Source: Umezawaea sp049997955
Lineage (GTDB): Bacteria; Actinomycetota; Actinomycetes; Mycobacteriales; Pseudonocardiaceae
Assembly (NCBI GenBank): GCA_049997955.1
Contig: JAEBDY010000015.1
Coordinates: 124,001 to 188,000 of the forward strand
DNA: 64,000 nt
Direction: 5' to 3'
Numbering within the stretch: the first letter of the stretch is position 1; each line of letters opens with the position of its first letter. The translations under genes were made by a program, and so were the position numbers. The notes below the pieces were generated by a model that was not told where the DNA came from, made no database searches, and saw only the letters and a program-made list of their open reading frames with translations. Shown piece after piece: positions 1 to 8,024 of the stretch.

Positions 1-616
1 GCCCCTTGTCCAGCACCACGACCCGGTCGGCCACGGCGGCGGACTCCTCGATCAGGTGGGTGGTCACCAGCACCCCCACCCCCCGTGCCCGCCGATCGGC
101 GACGATCCCCCAGAACGCCCGCCGGGCCACGACGTCCAGCCCCACGGTCGGCTCGTCCAGCACCAGCAGCGCGGGCGACCCCACGAGGGCCATCGCGAGC
201 TGCAACCGCTGCCGCTGACCGCCGGACAGCTTCACCGCCCGCCGCCCGGCCAGGTCGTCCAGGCCCAGCTCGGCCATCACCGGGCCTGCGGCGGAACGGG
301 GGAGGCCCGCCCGCACCGCGGCCCCGACGACCAGTTCGCGGACCTTCAACGTCGTGGGGAACCCCAGCGACTGCTGCACCACCCCGAGGGACCGCCGACT
401 GGCGGCGACCCGCGGGTCGCCCCCGACCAGGGCCACCGAGCCCGCCTGCTGGGCCAGCAGCCCGACCACGAGGTTCACCAGCGTCGTCTTGCCCGCCCCG
501 TTGGGCCCCAGCAGCGCCACGCACTCCCCCGCGTCGACCCGCAGGTCGACCCCGTCCAGCGCGACCGTCCCGCCGTAGCGGTGACGCGCTCCCAGAACCT
601 CCAGCACCGGTGTCAT
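1..616 (-). CDS. ABC transporter ATP-binding protein (partial, C-terminus beyond left edge)
   Basis: This is the ATPase of an ABC-2 type exporter (DrrA/CcmA-like), acting at the cytoplasmic face of the membrane. The ATG is at 616-614 and the frame stays open to base 1, so about 205 residues are visible. Seen motifs: Walker A GPNGAGKTT (about nt 485-510), signature LSGGQRQRL (about 210-236), Walker B LLVLDEPTVGLD, and the switch histidine in VLVTTHLIEE. The permease is expected off the left edge but is not visible. Substrate cannot be inferred; the family includes antibiotic and lipid exporters. Confidence 0.93.
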   Translation of the reverse strand, partial: MTPVLEVLGARHRYGGTVALDGVDLRVDAGECVALLGPNGAGKTTLVNLVVGLLAQQAGSVALVGGDPRVAASRRSLGVVQQSLGFPTTLKVRELVVGAAVRAGLPRSAAGPVMAELGLDDLAGRRAVKLSGGQRQRLQLAMALVGSPALLVLDEPTVGLDVVARRAFWGIVADRRARGVGVLVTTHLIEESAAVADRVVVLDKG

Positions 617-1063
617 GGCCCAAGCCTGTCCGGGTGCTCCGCGAGCCAGTAGTGAGTGCGAGTCACCGGTCCGCGATGACAAATGTCAACTCAAGATCCA
701 CAGTGGTCCAGGCACGTCCGGGACCGAGGACACGGCTCTGCATCGTAAAAGGCGGACCGGATGCGAAGACGGGAATCGAAGTGGTACGAAGGAGGGACGC
801 GGTGAGAATTCCACCCGGCGTCACGATCACCATCGGTGAATCGAACTTGGAAGTAGCAATAAATAAAACTTGCTTGATCCTTAAATAGACTTTAAATGCC
901 CACTCCGGGGCCGTGGCGCCCGATCACGATCCGTAGCACTCTCGACCGGAACATGCCAAGGATTGAGAAGTTCGAGACAGTTCACCACTGGCGGTCGTAC
1001 AGTGCTCCGGCCTCGGCAATACTGGGGGCCGCCGACTCCCGTCCACCGCTGCGGAGCTGACTG
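617..1063. other. Intergenic region, 447 bp, promoter candidates only
   Basis: I see no convincing gene here. The stretch 845-898 is unusually AT-rich and contains a sigma70-like pair, TTGCTT at 870-875 and TAAATG at 893-898 with 17 bp between them. A second -10-like hexamer, TACAGT at 998-1003, lies 60 bp before the DUF742 gene. Neither promoter has support beyond its sequence. Confidence 0.3.
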
Positions 1064-1405
1064 ATGAACGACTTCCGGGTCCGTCCCTACGCCCTCACGG
1101 GCGGTCGAACCCATTCGGCCATCACCCTGGACATAGAGACCATCGTGACCACGAACGAGCAGGTCACACCCGATCCGCTGACCGACACGGCGGAGCGCCG
1201 GACGATCTCCTCGCTGTGCCGCGACCCGCACTCCGTCGCGGAGGTCTCCGCCCGCCTGAGGCTGCCGCTGGGGGTCGTCCGGGTCCTGCTGGCGGACATG
1301 TCCGACCTGAGCCTGATCACCGTGCACCACAACGACCAGGTCCAGGACAACCGTCCTACGACGGCGCTGCTCGAACGGGTGCTGAACGGACTGAGGAACC
1401 TCTGA
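1064..1405 (+). CDS. DUF742 domain protein (conservon CvnC-like), orphan
   Basis: A 113-residue protein with the DUF742 hallmark RPYALTGGRT at residues 6-16, followed by a winged-helix-like part (about 40-100) ending in a conserved hydrophobic segment. In Streptomyces, DUF742 proteins (CvnC) are encoded between a roadblock protein and a Ras-like GTPase in cvn operons that form a membrane-associated signalling complex with a sensor kinase. None of those partners adjoins this copy: an ABC ATPase lies to the left and an anti-sigma factor gene, convergent, to the right. The ATG at 1064 follows a GGAG-like site. The family assignment is firm; the role of this copy is unknown. Confidence 0.85.
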   Translation: MNDFRVRPYALTGGRTHSAITLDIETIVTTNEQVTPDPLTDTAERRTISSLCRDPHSVAEVSARLRLPLGVVRVLLADMSDLSLITVHHNDQVQDNRPTTALLERVLNGLRNL

Positions 1406-1435
1406 GCTGCGGGAACCCGCAGTCTTAAGCCTGCT

Positions 1436-2176
1436 TTAAGTGGGCATGTGGAGCAGCGTGGCCCCACTGGCGTCCCGCACGACGAACGCGGCGATCTCGT
1501 TCCACCGCATCCCGACGCCGCCGTTGAGCTCGACGGCGGGCTTGTCGCCGTTGACCGCCGGGGCTCCCACCAGCCACGACGTGACGGGCATCGACCCGCC
1601 GTCACGCGTGAGGGCCAGCAGGTCGCACCGGCCGGGGCCCTTGGCGCCCTCGACCTCGAACTCGATGGACGTGCCCCACGCCTCGGGACGCGCGTGGATC
1701 TTCGCGCTGAGCCCGGACTTCGGGTCGGAGCGGCTGAGCTCCTGGAACACGTCGGTCTCGTTGTTCGCCACGTTCGACTGCTTGGGCGCGGTACCGGTGT
1801 TCGGGCTGGTCTGGGCCACGGTGGAGGTGTTGCCGGACGTGAGCTTGACGGTGGCGGCGGCGGTGCCACCCATCAGCAGAACGGCCACAGCGGCGGCGGC
1901 CAGCGCGTAGTTGCGCCGCTTGCGGCCGCGGTCGATCGACACCGAGTCCAACATCGCGCGCACCGAACGACCGTCCGGGCGTTCACCCGCGGTCCCCCGA
2001 AGGAGTCCTGCCTGGTCAGCCTCGTCCAAGAGGTCGGGCAGAACGGCGAAGTCCTTCAGGTCCAACGCGCACTTCCGGCACTGGGCGAGGTGGTTCTCGA
2101 AGGCGTCTACCTCGTCCTCGTCCAGGACTCCGAGGACATACGCCGCCACGTCGATGTGGTCCGGCAGCGCTGTCAC
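1436..2176 (-). CDS. Zinc-type transmembrane anti-sigma factor (RslA/RskA-like)
   Basis: A 246-residue membrane anti-sigma factor expected to hold the ECF sigma factor encoded just upstream. The N-terminal cytoplasmic domain carries the ZAS motif H29-x3-C33-x2-C36, which in this family binds zinc and can respond to thiol oxidation. A single membrane helix lies at about residues 90-110, followed by an extracytoplasmic domain of about 135 residues (DUF1707/RskA-type sensor region). The gene starts 4 bp after the sigma factor stop and is presumably translationally coupled to it. The pairing with a redox operon on the other strand fits a redox-sensing role, which is inference. Confidence 0.9.
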   Translation of the reverse strand: MTALPDHIDVAAYVLGVLDEDEVDAFENHLAQCRKCALDLKDFAVLPDLLDEADQAGLLRGTAGERPDGRSVRAMLDSVSIDRGRKRRNYALAAAAVAVLLMGGTAAATVKLTSGNTSTVAQTSPNTGTAPKQSNVANNETDVFQELSRSDPKSGLSAKIHARPEAWGTSIEFEVEGAKGPGRCDLLALTRDGGSMPVTSWLVGAPAVNGDKPAVELNGGVGMRWNEIAAFVVRDASGATLLHMPT

Positions 2177-2180
2177 CTGG

Positions 2181-2696
2181 TCAGCCCCGATCCTGCAGTG
2201 CCCGCCGAAGGGCGCGAAGTGCGTAGTAAACCCTGGACTTCACCGTACCCGCGGGCACGCCGAGCACCTCTGCGGCCTCGCCGACGGTCCGGTCGCGCAG
2301 GTACGTCTCGAGGATAGCCTCCCGGTGCTCCTCGGTCAGGCCGCTCATCGCTTCCGCCACGACGATCGCGGACAGCGTGCGGTCCGCCTCGTCCCTCACC
2401 GGAGCCTCGTCCGACGGCGTCAACTGGGACTCCTGGGGTCGCACGCTGCGCTTCCGGCGGTCGTCGATGACCAGCCGCCGCGCCACCGTGAACAGCCACG
2501 ATCGGAGCAGCACGGGGTCGCGTTCGAGCTTCTCCGCGTTGCGCCAGGCCCGCACGAGGGTTTCCTGAACGATGTCCTCTGCCCATTGCCGGTCGTGACC
2601 GGTCAAGCGCATGGCGTGTCCCAGCAGGGGACTGCCGAATTCTTGGTAGAGCCGCCGGATCAGTTCGTCTTCCAGACTTCCGTCCGGTTGCCACAT
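2181..2696 (-). CDS. ECF RNA polymerase sigma factor (SigL/SigK group)
   Basis: An ECF sigma factor of about 171 residues. Region 2 includes GHDRQWAEDIVQETLVRAWR, and region 4 near the C-terminus contains the helix-turn-helix VGEAAEVLGVPAGTVKSR. I place the start at ATG 2696 (MWQPDG) because this matches the length of the family before region 2. An in-frame ATG at 2744 would add 16 residues. On the minus strand a weak ECF-like pair (AGTTCG on + at 2754-2759 and ACG at 2734-2736, 17 bp apart) could autoregulate the gene and would also exclude the 2744 start. The gene is co-directional and coupled to the anti-sigma gene and divergent from the lipoprotein operon. Confidence 0.92.
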   Translation of the reverse strand: MWQPDGSLEDELIRRLYQEFGSPLLGHAMRLTGHDRQWAEDIVQETLVRAWRNAEKLERDPVLLRSWLFTVARRLVIDDRRKRSVRPQESQLTPSDEAPVRDEADRTLSAIVVAEAMSGLTEEHREAILETYLRDRTVGEAAEVLGVPAGTVKSRVYYALRALRRALQDRG

Positions 2697-2806
2697 CTGA
2701 TCGCGCTCAGTTTGCGTACGTCTGTGCCGCGCCACGTCACGCATCTTGGCTTGAGTTCGCCTTCTAGTCGAGAGTTTTGCCGGAAGAAAAGTTTTCGAAT
2801 CGTTTG

Positions 2807-2831
2807 TGAACCTTCATCCAAGGCGGACCGT
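2807..2831 (+). promoter_or_regulatory. ECF-type promoter for the redox operon
   Basis: TGAACC at 2807-2812 and CGT at 2829-2831 are separated by 16 bp. This matches the form described for SigL/SigK-group ECF promoters (TGAACC, then CGT after 16-17 bp). It lies about 90 bp upstream of the lipoprotein start and points into the operon, so the adjacent sigma factor is the likely user. Confidence 0.6.
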
Positions 2832-2922
2832 ACTCCTCTGTATCCGCTCCTTTGGATCGGGGTGACACATGTCGCCACTGGTCCGAATGGCGGATCCTGA
2901 CAGGAGAGAAAGGTTCTACGTG

Positions 2923-3588
2923 ATGCTAAGCAAACGCACTCGGCGGGTTCTGGCCCTCGTTCCCGCCGCCGCGGCGCTCGTAGCGACCTCGGCCTGTGGC
3001 GCCGTCACGGCCTCTCCCTCCGCCCCCGCGGGCGACGCGGGCTACTCGCAGGCGGGTGTCGGCAACGGCAACATCGCCGCCGTCCCCCCGGCCGCCCCTC
3101 CCGTGGCCGAGCTCCCGGCAGCCGTCCCGCCCGGCGAGGAGCCCGTGAACGACTCCGCGAACCGGATGCTCGCGGCCTCGACCTCGCCGCAGTTGGGCGC
3201 CTTCGTCGTCAACGCGCACGGCTTCACGGTCTACCGGTTCGACAAGGACACGACGAGGCCGTCGAAGTCGAACTGCGACGGCGAGTGCGCGAAGACCTGG
3301 ACGCCCATGCTCGCGTCCGAGCGCACGATGGTGTCGGAGCTGGACGCGGCGCTGGTCGGCAAGGTCACCCGCGCCGACGGCACGAGCCAGGTCACGTTCG
3401 CGGGCTCGCCGCTCTACACCTTCACCGGCGACCGGGCTCCCGGCCGCACCAGCGGCCAGGGCAAGAGCGGCACGTGGTGGGCCGTCGCGCCGGACGGCAA
3501 GAAGGTCGCGGCGAACACGGGCGCGGCGAACACGCCGCCCTCCAGCGCGGCGGCACCGGGGTCCGGCCCCGGCGCGGCCGACTACTGA
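2923..3588 (+). CDS. Secreted lipoprotein with Lipoprotein_15 (COG4315) repeats
   Basis: A 221-residue lipoprotein. The signal peptide ends in a lipobox at ATSAC, giving lipidation at Cys25. After a Pro/Ala-rich linker come two repeats of the COG4315 / PF03640 type: GAFVVNAHGFTVYRFDKD with the paired cysteines in CDGEC, then a second unit containing LYTFTGDRAPG and GTWWAVAPDGK. The biochemical role of the family is not established. It is the first gene of the ECF-controlled operon, 13 bp before the DUF4142 gene. ATG 2923 or the adjacent GTG 2920 is chosen because AGGAGA at 2902-2908 precedes it; an ORF start at 2869 has no such site and would spoil the signal peptide. Confidence 0.88.
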   Translation: MLSKRTRRVLALVPAAAALVATSACGAVTASPSAPAGDAGYSQAGVGNGNIAAVPPAAPPVAELPAAVPPGEEPVNDSANRMLAASTSPQLGAFVVNAHGFTVYRFDKDTTRPSKSNCDGECAKTWTPMLASERTMVSELDAALVGKVTRADGTSQVTFAGSPLYTFTGDRAPGRTSGQGKSGTWWAVAPDGKKVAANTGAANTPPSSAAAPGSGPGAADY

Positions 3589-3601
3589 GGAGCGGGCACC
3601 C

Positions 3602-4354
3602 GTGACGCTCCACCGCTTCCTCGGCGCGCTCGTCGCGCTGCTGTGCGCGCTCGCGGTCGGCGCGACCGGCACCGCGTCCGCGCAGGACGGTCCCGACCAG
3701 CAGACTCCGCTCGGCCCGATCTCCGCCGCCGACAAGGACTTGCTCATCAAGGTGAAGCAGGCCAGTCTGTGGGAGGGTCCGGTGGGCGAAGAAGCCCAGA
3801 CCCGCTCCCAGAACCAGCGGGTCCGCGAGGTCGGCCTGCAACTGGCGGCCGACCACCGCAAGCTCGACGAGCGGCTGGCCAAGCTGGCGGGGCAGATGAA
3901 GGTCCCGCTGCCCGCCGCGGTCAACCCGACCCAGCAGGGCTGGATCGACGAACTGCGCGGTCTGAACGGCCAGGCCTTCGACACCGCGTTCGCGAACCGG
4001 CTGCGGTCCGCTCACGGCCAGGGCTTCGGCGAGGTCGCCAAGGTGCGCATGGGTACGCGCAACCAGGCGATCCGCGAGTTCGCCCAGGCCACCAACGACA
4101 TCGTCGGCAAGCACATGACGATGCTGGAGAGCACCGGCCTGGTGACCCAGGCCGGGATGTCCGACCCCGTCCCGGCGGGTGGAATGCCCGGCATGGCAGG
4201 GGATCCCGCGCTGGCGTCGCGGACCGGGCTGCTCGGCGGCCTGGCTCCGGGAGGCGGCGCGAACCTGCCGATGATCGGCCTCATCGTCCTGATCGGAGCG
4301 ATCGTCACGGTCACGCTGCTCCGCCTGATGAAGCCGAAGCGCCCGGCAGACTGA
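3602..4354 (+). CDS. DUF4142 domain protein, exported, C-terminal membrane anchor
   Basis: A 250-residue protein with a signal peptide (about 1-27, ending TASAQ), a helical DUF4142 domain (about 40-180, ferritin-like four-helix fold in this family) and a C-terminal membrane helix (about 222-242) followed by KPKRP. It is therefore an extracytoplasmic domain tethered to the membrane. The GTG start at 3602 lies 13 bp after the lipoprotein stop. DUF4142 proteins have no firmly established activity. Its place between a lipoprotein and a haem-type membrane reductase suggests it serves an extracytoplasmic redox or metal function, which is inference. Confidence 0.85.
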   Translation: MTLHRFLGALVALLCALAVGATGTASAQDGPDQQTPLGPISAADKDLLIKVKQASLWEGPVGEEAQTRSQNQRVREVGLQLAADHRKLDERLAKLAGQMKVPLPAAVNPTQQGWIDELRGLNGQAFDTAFANRLRSAHGQGFGEVAKVRMGTRNQAIREFAQATNDIVGKHMTMLESTGLVTQAGMSDPVPAGGMPGMAGDPALASRTGLLGGLAPGGGANLPMIGLIVLIGAIVTVTLLRLMKPKRPAD

Positions 4355-4452
4355 CCGGTCCACGTCGTCGGGGTTCCGACCCCGGCTCTCCCGCTACCGA
4401 GGAGGAGGTGGTACTAGAAGCACCAACGACTTCCATCGCGGAACTGTTTCCA

Positions 4453-4500
4453 CCGCCCGTCCGTCCTGGCGTGAACACTCCTGCACGCCAGGCCGGGCGG
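4453..4500. promoter_or_regulatory. Long hairpin between the DUF4142 and reductase genes
   Basis: A perfect 9-bp inverted repeat, CCTGGCGTG at 4465-4473 and CACGCCAGG at 4484-4492, is flanked by a second perfect pair, CCGCCCG at 4453-4459 and CGGGCGG at 4494-4500. Together they make a two-tier stem with a 10-nt loop in the 216-bp gap inside the operon. There is no T-tract. It could attenuate read-through, stabilise the upstream mRNA or be a processing site. Confidence 0.5.
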
Positions 4501-4570
4501 GTACCACCCCCACCACGATCCACAGCACCACCCCGAGGTCTTCTCCTCCTCGCCGTTCTCGGAGGTTTTA

Positions 4571-5404
4571 GTGTTCAACCAGGTCACGCTCCTGCTCGCT
4601 CAGGCAAGCGCCGACCAAGACGCCGGAGTGAAGAGCGTTGCTCAGCTCTCGGCTCGTCTTGCCTACGCGACCATGTGCGCGACCCTCGCCTGGGGCGTGC
4701 TCATCGCCACCGGCTGGGCCCACAAGATCACCGGTACCCAAGGGCTCCGCAACACCCACATGGTGCTGGCGACCCTGGCGATCGCGTTCGGCAGCCTCCA
4801 CGCCTTCTGCTTCACGATGTTGAAGACCATCGACTTCGGACTGCTGAAGATCCTCGTCCCGTTCGTGAACGGCGGTCTGGTCCGGCACGCGCTCGGCATC
4901 GTCGGGCTGGAACTGATGATCGCCATCGCCTTCACGGTCGGCCTGCGCAAGAAGGCCTTGTACCGCAAGTGGTTGCGGTTCCACCAGATGGCCTACGTCG
5001 CCGTCACCATCACCGTCGTCCACTCCTGGTTCGGCGCGATCGCCAACGGGAACCTGGCGATCTTGTGGCTCGCGGGCCTGACGATCCTGATCCCGACCGC
5101 TACCATCGCCATCGCGCGCTTCCTGCCGCCGGAGATCCTGATGCGACTGGGGATGATGGAGCCCGAGCCGGGCTTCGAGCCCGAGCCGACGGGCGGCGGG
5201 AACGCCATGGATGTCAGCGTCGACAACCACCGGTGCCACCGGTACGGCGTCTGCCAGGCCGAGGCGCCGGAAGTGTTCCAACTCATCGAGGACAACAGGC
5301 TGACCTACGAGCGCAGGCCTTCGCCCGAGCTGTACGCGAAGGTCCGCACGGCGGCCAGGTCCTGCCCCATGCGGGCGATCGAACTGCGGGAGCGTGTGCG
5401 GTGA
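4571..5404 (+). CDS. Ferric-reductase-like transmembrane protein fused to a C-terminal ferredoxin
   Basis: A 277-residue fusion. The N-terminal part (about 25-180) has about five membrane helices and two histidine pairs, H-x13-H in THMVLATLAIAFGSLH and H-x12-H in HQMAYVAVTITVVH. This is the pattern expected for stacked b-haems in ferric reductase/NOX-type domains. The C-terminus (about 213-270) is a small ferredoxin with C-x5-C in CHRYGVC and a distal CP in SCPMRAI, like the 3Fe-4S ferredoxins that serve P450s. It would pass electrons from the cytoplasmic ferredoxin to the outer face of the membrane. The GTG at 4571 follows GGAGG at 4561-4565. It overlaps the downstream reductase gene by 4 bp. 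Confidence 0.88.
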   Translation: MFNQVTLLLAQASADQDAGVKSVAQLSARLAYATMCATLAWGVLIATGWAHKITGTQGLRNTHMVLATLAIAFGSLHAFCFTMLKTIDFGLLKILVPFVNGGLVRHALGIVGLELMIAIAFTVGLRKKALYRKWLRFHQMAYVAVTITVVHSWFGAIANGNLAILWLAGLTILIPTATIAIARFLPPEILMRLGMMEPEPGFEPEPTGGGNAMDVSVDNHRCHRYGVCQAEAPEVFQLIEDNRLTYERRPSPELYAKVRTAARSCPMRAIELRERVR

Positions 5405-6990
5405 AGGCTGAGGAACGGGTGGTCATCGTCGGCGGTGGCCTGGCGGGGCTGCGAGCCGGAGAGCGCCTGCGGGAACTGGGTTTCGGCGGTGAGCTGATGA
5501 TCCTGTCGGCGGAGAAGCACAAGCCGTACCACCGGCCTGCGCTGTCGAAGGAAGTGATCACCGGTGAGCTGCACCCCCGCGAGCTGGGGTTCAAGATCAG
5601 CGACGAGATGGAGGCGACCTGGCGGCTGGGAGTGCCCGCCGAGTCGCTGGACACGAGCAGGCGCATGGTGGGTCTCCCCGGCGGGGAGGAGGTCCGCTAC
5701 GACGGCCTGATCATCGCGACGGGCGTGGAGTCCCGGCACATGCCGGGCGCGCCCCGCCAGGACGACCGCGTCCACGTGCTGCGGACCGTCGACGACGCGA
5801 TCGCGATCCGGAACTCGATCGCCTCCACGCAGGGTCTCGTCGTCGTCATCGGCGGCGGCCTGATCGGCTGCGAGATCGCGGCCTCGGTGCGCGGCATGGG
5901 CCGCGACGTGGCGATCATCAACCGCAGCGACACGCTGCTGGGCGGCGCGACCGGCAAGGTGATCGGCGACTACGTCACCGACACGCACCGCGCCAAGGGC
6001 ACGCGGCTGGCGATGGGCGTGAAGATCCTGCACTGGATGCGCCAGGCCAACGGGATCGCGATCCACCTGTCCGACGGCCAGGTGCTGTTCGCCGCCGTCG
6101 TGGTGCTCGCGGTCGGCTCGGTGCCCTCGGTGTCGTGGCTGCGCGGCTCCGGCCTCGTGCTGGAGGACGGTCTCATGTGCGAGACCAGCTGCCACGTGGT
6201 CGGCGGCACGGACGTGGTGGCCTGCGGTGACGTCGCCCGCTGGCCCAACCTGCGGTTCGGCGGCGTGCAGCGCCGCGTCGAGCACTGGCTCAACGCGGTG
6301 GAGATGGGCCGCGCGGCGGCGGAGAACCTGCTGGTGGGCCGGGAGAGCTCCCGCCCCTACACGCCGGTGCCGCGCTTCTGGACCGAGCAGTACGGCATGC
6401 GCATCCAGGGCGCGGGTCTGGCGTCGCTGGCGACGGACACGACGACGCTCTCGCAGCCGACCGGTGACCACCGCACGATCACCGGGTTCATCAAGGACGG
6501 CAAGCTCGTCGCCATGGTCGCGCTCGACTCCCCCGGCGCCCTGATCCGCCTGTCGCCGCAGCTGTTCCAGCAGAACACCGTCACCCGGCCCGACCGCCAG
6601 GAGACGCTGACGCAGCACCTGCAGAGGCGCGACCAGCCGCAGCCGGTGGCCGAGCAGCCGCGCCAGGAGGTGCCGCAGGAACGGCCCGCGCCCCAGCCCG
6701 TGGCACAACCCGTCGCGCAGCCCGTCGCGCAGGAGCCGCCGCCCCGGCGCGAGCCCCAGCCGCGGTACGAGCCGCGTCCGGAGCCGCAGTACCCGCAGTA
6801 CGCCGCGCCGGCGGCGGACTACCACCCGGAGCTGGAGGACCAGGAGCAGGAACGCGAACTGGAGGCCGCGATGGCCGAGGCGTTCCTGCCGCGCCGCACG
6901 CAGGCCCCGCGTTCCCGGTCCGGTGGGCAGCCGAGGCTGCTCGTCCGGTCCGGCGGCGGTGGGCGCAGCAGCGCTCGCCCGCCGCGGTAG
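5401..6990 (+). CDS. FAD-dependent ferredoxin/NAD(P)H reductase with long Pro/Gln/Arg-rich tail
   Basis: A 529-residue pyridine nucleotide-disulfide type oxidoreductase. It has an FAD-binding motif (VVIVGGGLAGLRAG, about 7-20), an NAD(P)H motif (VVVIGGGLIGCEIA, about 147-160) and the second FAD motif ending in VVACGDVARWPN. The likely task is to reduce the ferredoxin domain of the upstream membrane protein, to which it is coupled by a GTGA overlap; GTG 5401 is therefore the start. Longer open frames upstream are out-of-frame read-through. From about residue 400 the sequence becomes a low-complexity tail rich in P, Q, R and E with PVAQ repeats, which is not part of the reductase fold. Confidence 0.9.
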   Translation: MKAEERVVIVGGGLAGLRAGERLRELGFGGELMILSAEKHKPYHRPALSKEVITGELHPRELGFKISDEMEATWRLGVPAESLDTSRRMVGLPGGEEVRYDGLIIATGVESRHMPGAPRQDDRVHVLRTVDDAIAIRNSIASTQGLVVVIGGGLIGCEIAASVRGMGRDVAIINRSDTLLGGATGKVIGDYVTDTHRAKGTRLAMGVKILHWMRQANGIAIHLSDGQVLFAAVVVLAVGSVPSVSWLRGSGLVLEDGLMCETSCHVVGGTDVVACGDVARWPNLRFGGVQRRVEHWLNAVEMGRAAAENLLVGRESSRPYTPVPRFWTEQYGMRIQGAGLASLATDTTTLSQPTGDHRTITGFIKDGKLVAMVALDSPGALIRLSPQLFQQNTVTRPDRQETLTQHLQRRDQPQPVAEQPRQEVPQERPAPQPVAQPVAQPVAQEPPPRREPQPRYEPRPEPQYPQYAAPAADYHPELEDQEQERELEAAMAEAFLPRRTQAPRSRSGGQPRLLVRSGGGGRSSARPPR

Positions 6991-7000
6991 CGGATCCGGC

Positions 7001-7042
7001 GGAACGTCCGGTGCGGTGACCACGACCCGCACCGGACGTTCC
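7001..7042 (+). terminator. Strong hairpin terminator after the redox operon
   Basis: A perfect 16-bp stem (7001-7016 with 7027-7042) with a 10-nt loop starts 10 bp after the reductase stop. It has no T-run, as is usual for actinobacterial terminators. Confidence 0.8.
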
Positions 7043-7391
7043 CGGCCCGGCCGTCAGCCGGTCCCGACGGCGTCGGCCCCCCGGAGGGCAGGGGTGTGCG
7101 GCCACCGCACCCGGTCCTGTTCCGTGGACCACCGCCGAGCACGTCGACCAGGCCGACCTGGTCGCGACACCCAGAGCGGCGTCCTCACGGACGTGATCGC
7201 GGAGTCACCGCGGACGCCGTGCGGTTCCGGATCGGCGGCCCGGTCGTCGTGCTCCGGGATCGTCGCGGATCCGCCTGTCGCAGCGCACGCCCGTCGGTCC
7301 TCGACGACCGCGATCGTTCACCGACGGCCGACCTCCTCACCGGGTGGCGGCCGGCGCGGGTCCACCGCACGAGCGGCGTCCCGACCTCGGC
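7043..7391. other. Intergenic region without a recognisable gene
   Basis: 349 bp between the operon terminator and the stop of the convergent TetR gene. Open frames exist on both strands but have arginine/proline-heavy compositions typical of shadow frames and no recognisable start region. I see nothing else in it. Confidence 0.4.
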
Positions 7392-8018
7392 CTAGCCCTG
7401 CGCCGCCGCCGCGAGCCGGAGGTCGAGCGCCAGCGGAAGCGCGAGGACGACGTCGCGCAGGGTGGCGCAGAGCTGTTCCCGGTCCGTCGCCCCGGCGCGC
7501 TGCCAGTCGTCCATCGCCTCGCGGAAAGCGATCACCACGAGTCCTCTGGCCAATCTGGCCAGCCGTTGCGCCTGGCGGTCGGCAGGCAGGCGAGCGATGA
7601 TCAACGTCAGCCCCTCGTCGCTGATCCGCTCGCAGATGAGCACCGCGGCGGCGTCCACCGACGGTGTCGCCGCGGCGATGCGGGCGCTGTCACGGGCTTG
7701 CGCCTCCCAACCGGCAGGCATCTCGCGCACGGCGCTGACGAGGGTGTCCACCAGCGCGGTCACGAGCGGGCCGGAGAGCGACGCCGCCGCGAGCATGCGC
7801 AGGCAGGTCTGCCACAGGTCGTCCAACGGGGTCAGCGCGAGTTCCTCCTTGCCGCGGAAGTAGCGGAAGAAGGTGCGCTTCGAGATCTCGACCTCGGCGC
7901 AGAGCTGCTCGACGGTCACCCCGTCGAACCCGTCAGCGGTGAAGCGCGTCAGCGCCGCGTCGACCAGGGCTTGCCGGGTCCGGTCCTTGTGCCGCTCGCG
8001 GAGGTTGGGGGTCGTCAC
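7392..8018 (-). CDS. TetR family transcriptional regulator
   Basis: A 208-residue TetR regulator. The N-terminal DNA-binding domain (about 8-58) includes the helix-turn-helix VEQLCAEVEISKRTFFRYFRGKEEL; the remaining helices would form the ligand and dimer domain. It is divergent from the saccharopine-dehydrogenase-like gene with only 78 bp between the two starts, the usual arrangement for a repressor of its neighbour. The intergenic space holds two short palindromes and a pair of direct repeats that are candidate operators. The ligand is unknown. Confidence 0.9.
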   Translation of the reverse strand: MTTPNLRERHKDRTRQALVDAALTRFTADGFDGVTVEQLCAEVEISKRTFFRYFRGKEELALTPLDDLWQTCLRMLAAASLSGPLVTALVDTLVSAVREMPAGWEAQARDSARIAAATPSVDAAAVLICERISDEGLTLIIARLPADRQAQRLARLARGLVVIAFREAMDDWQRAGATDREQLCATLRDVVLALPLALDLRLAAAAQG

Positions 8019-8024
8019 CGGGCC

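Noticed and set aside
3643..6990. A 1115-residue + strand open frame
   Set aside because: Only the part from 5401 is a real protein (FAD reductase). The rest is read-through in the wrong frame across the DUF4142 and reductase genes.
7096..7395. A 99-residue + strand frame in the gap after the redox operon
   Set aside because: Arginine/proline-rich, no ribosome binding site, no recognised family, and it runs into the end of the convergent TetR gene.
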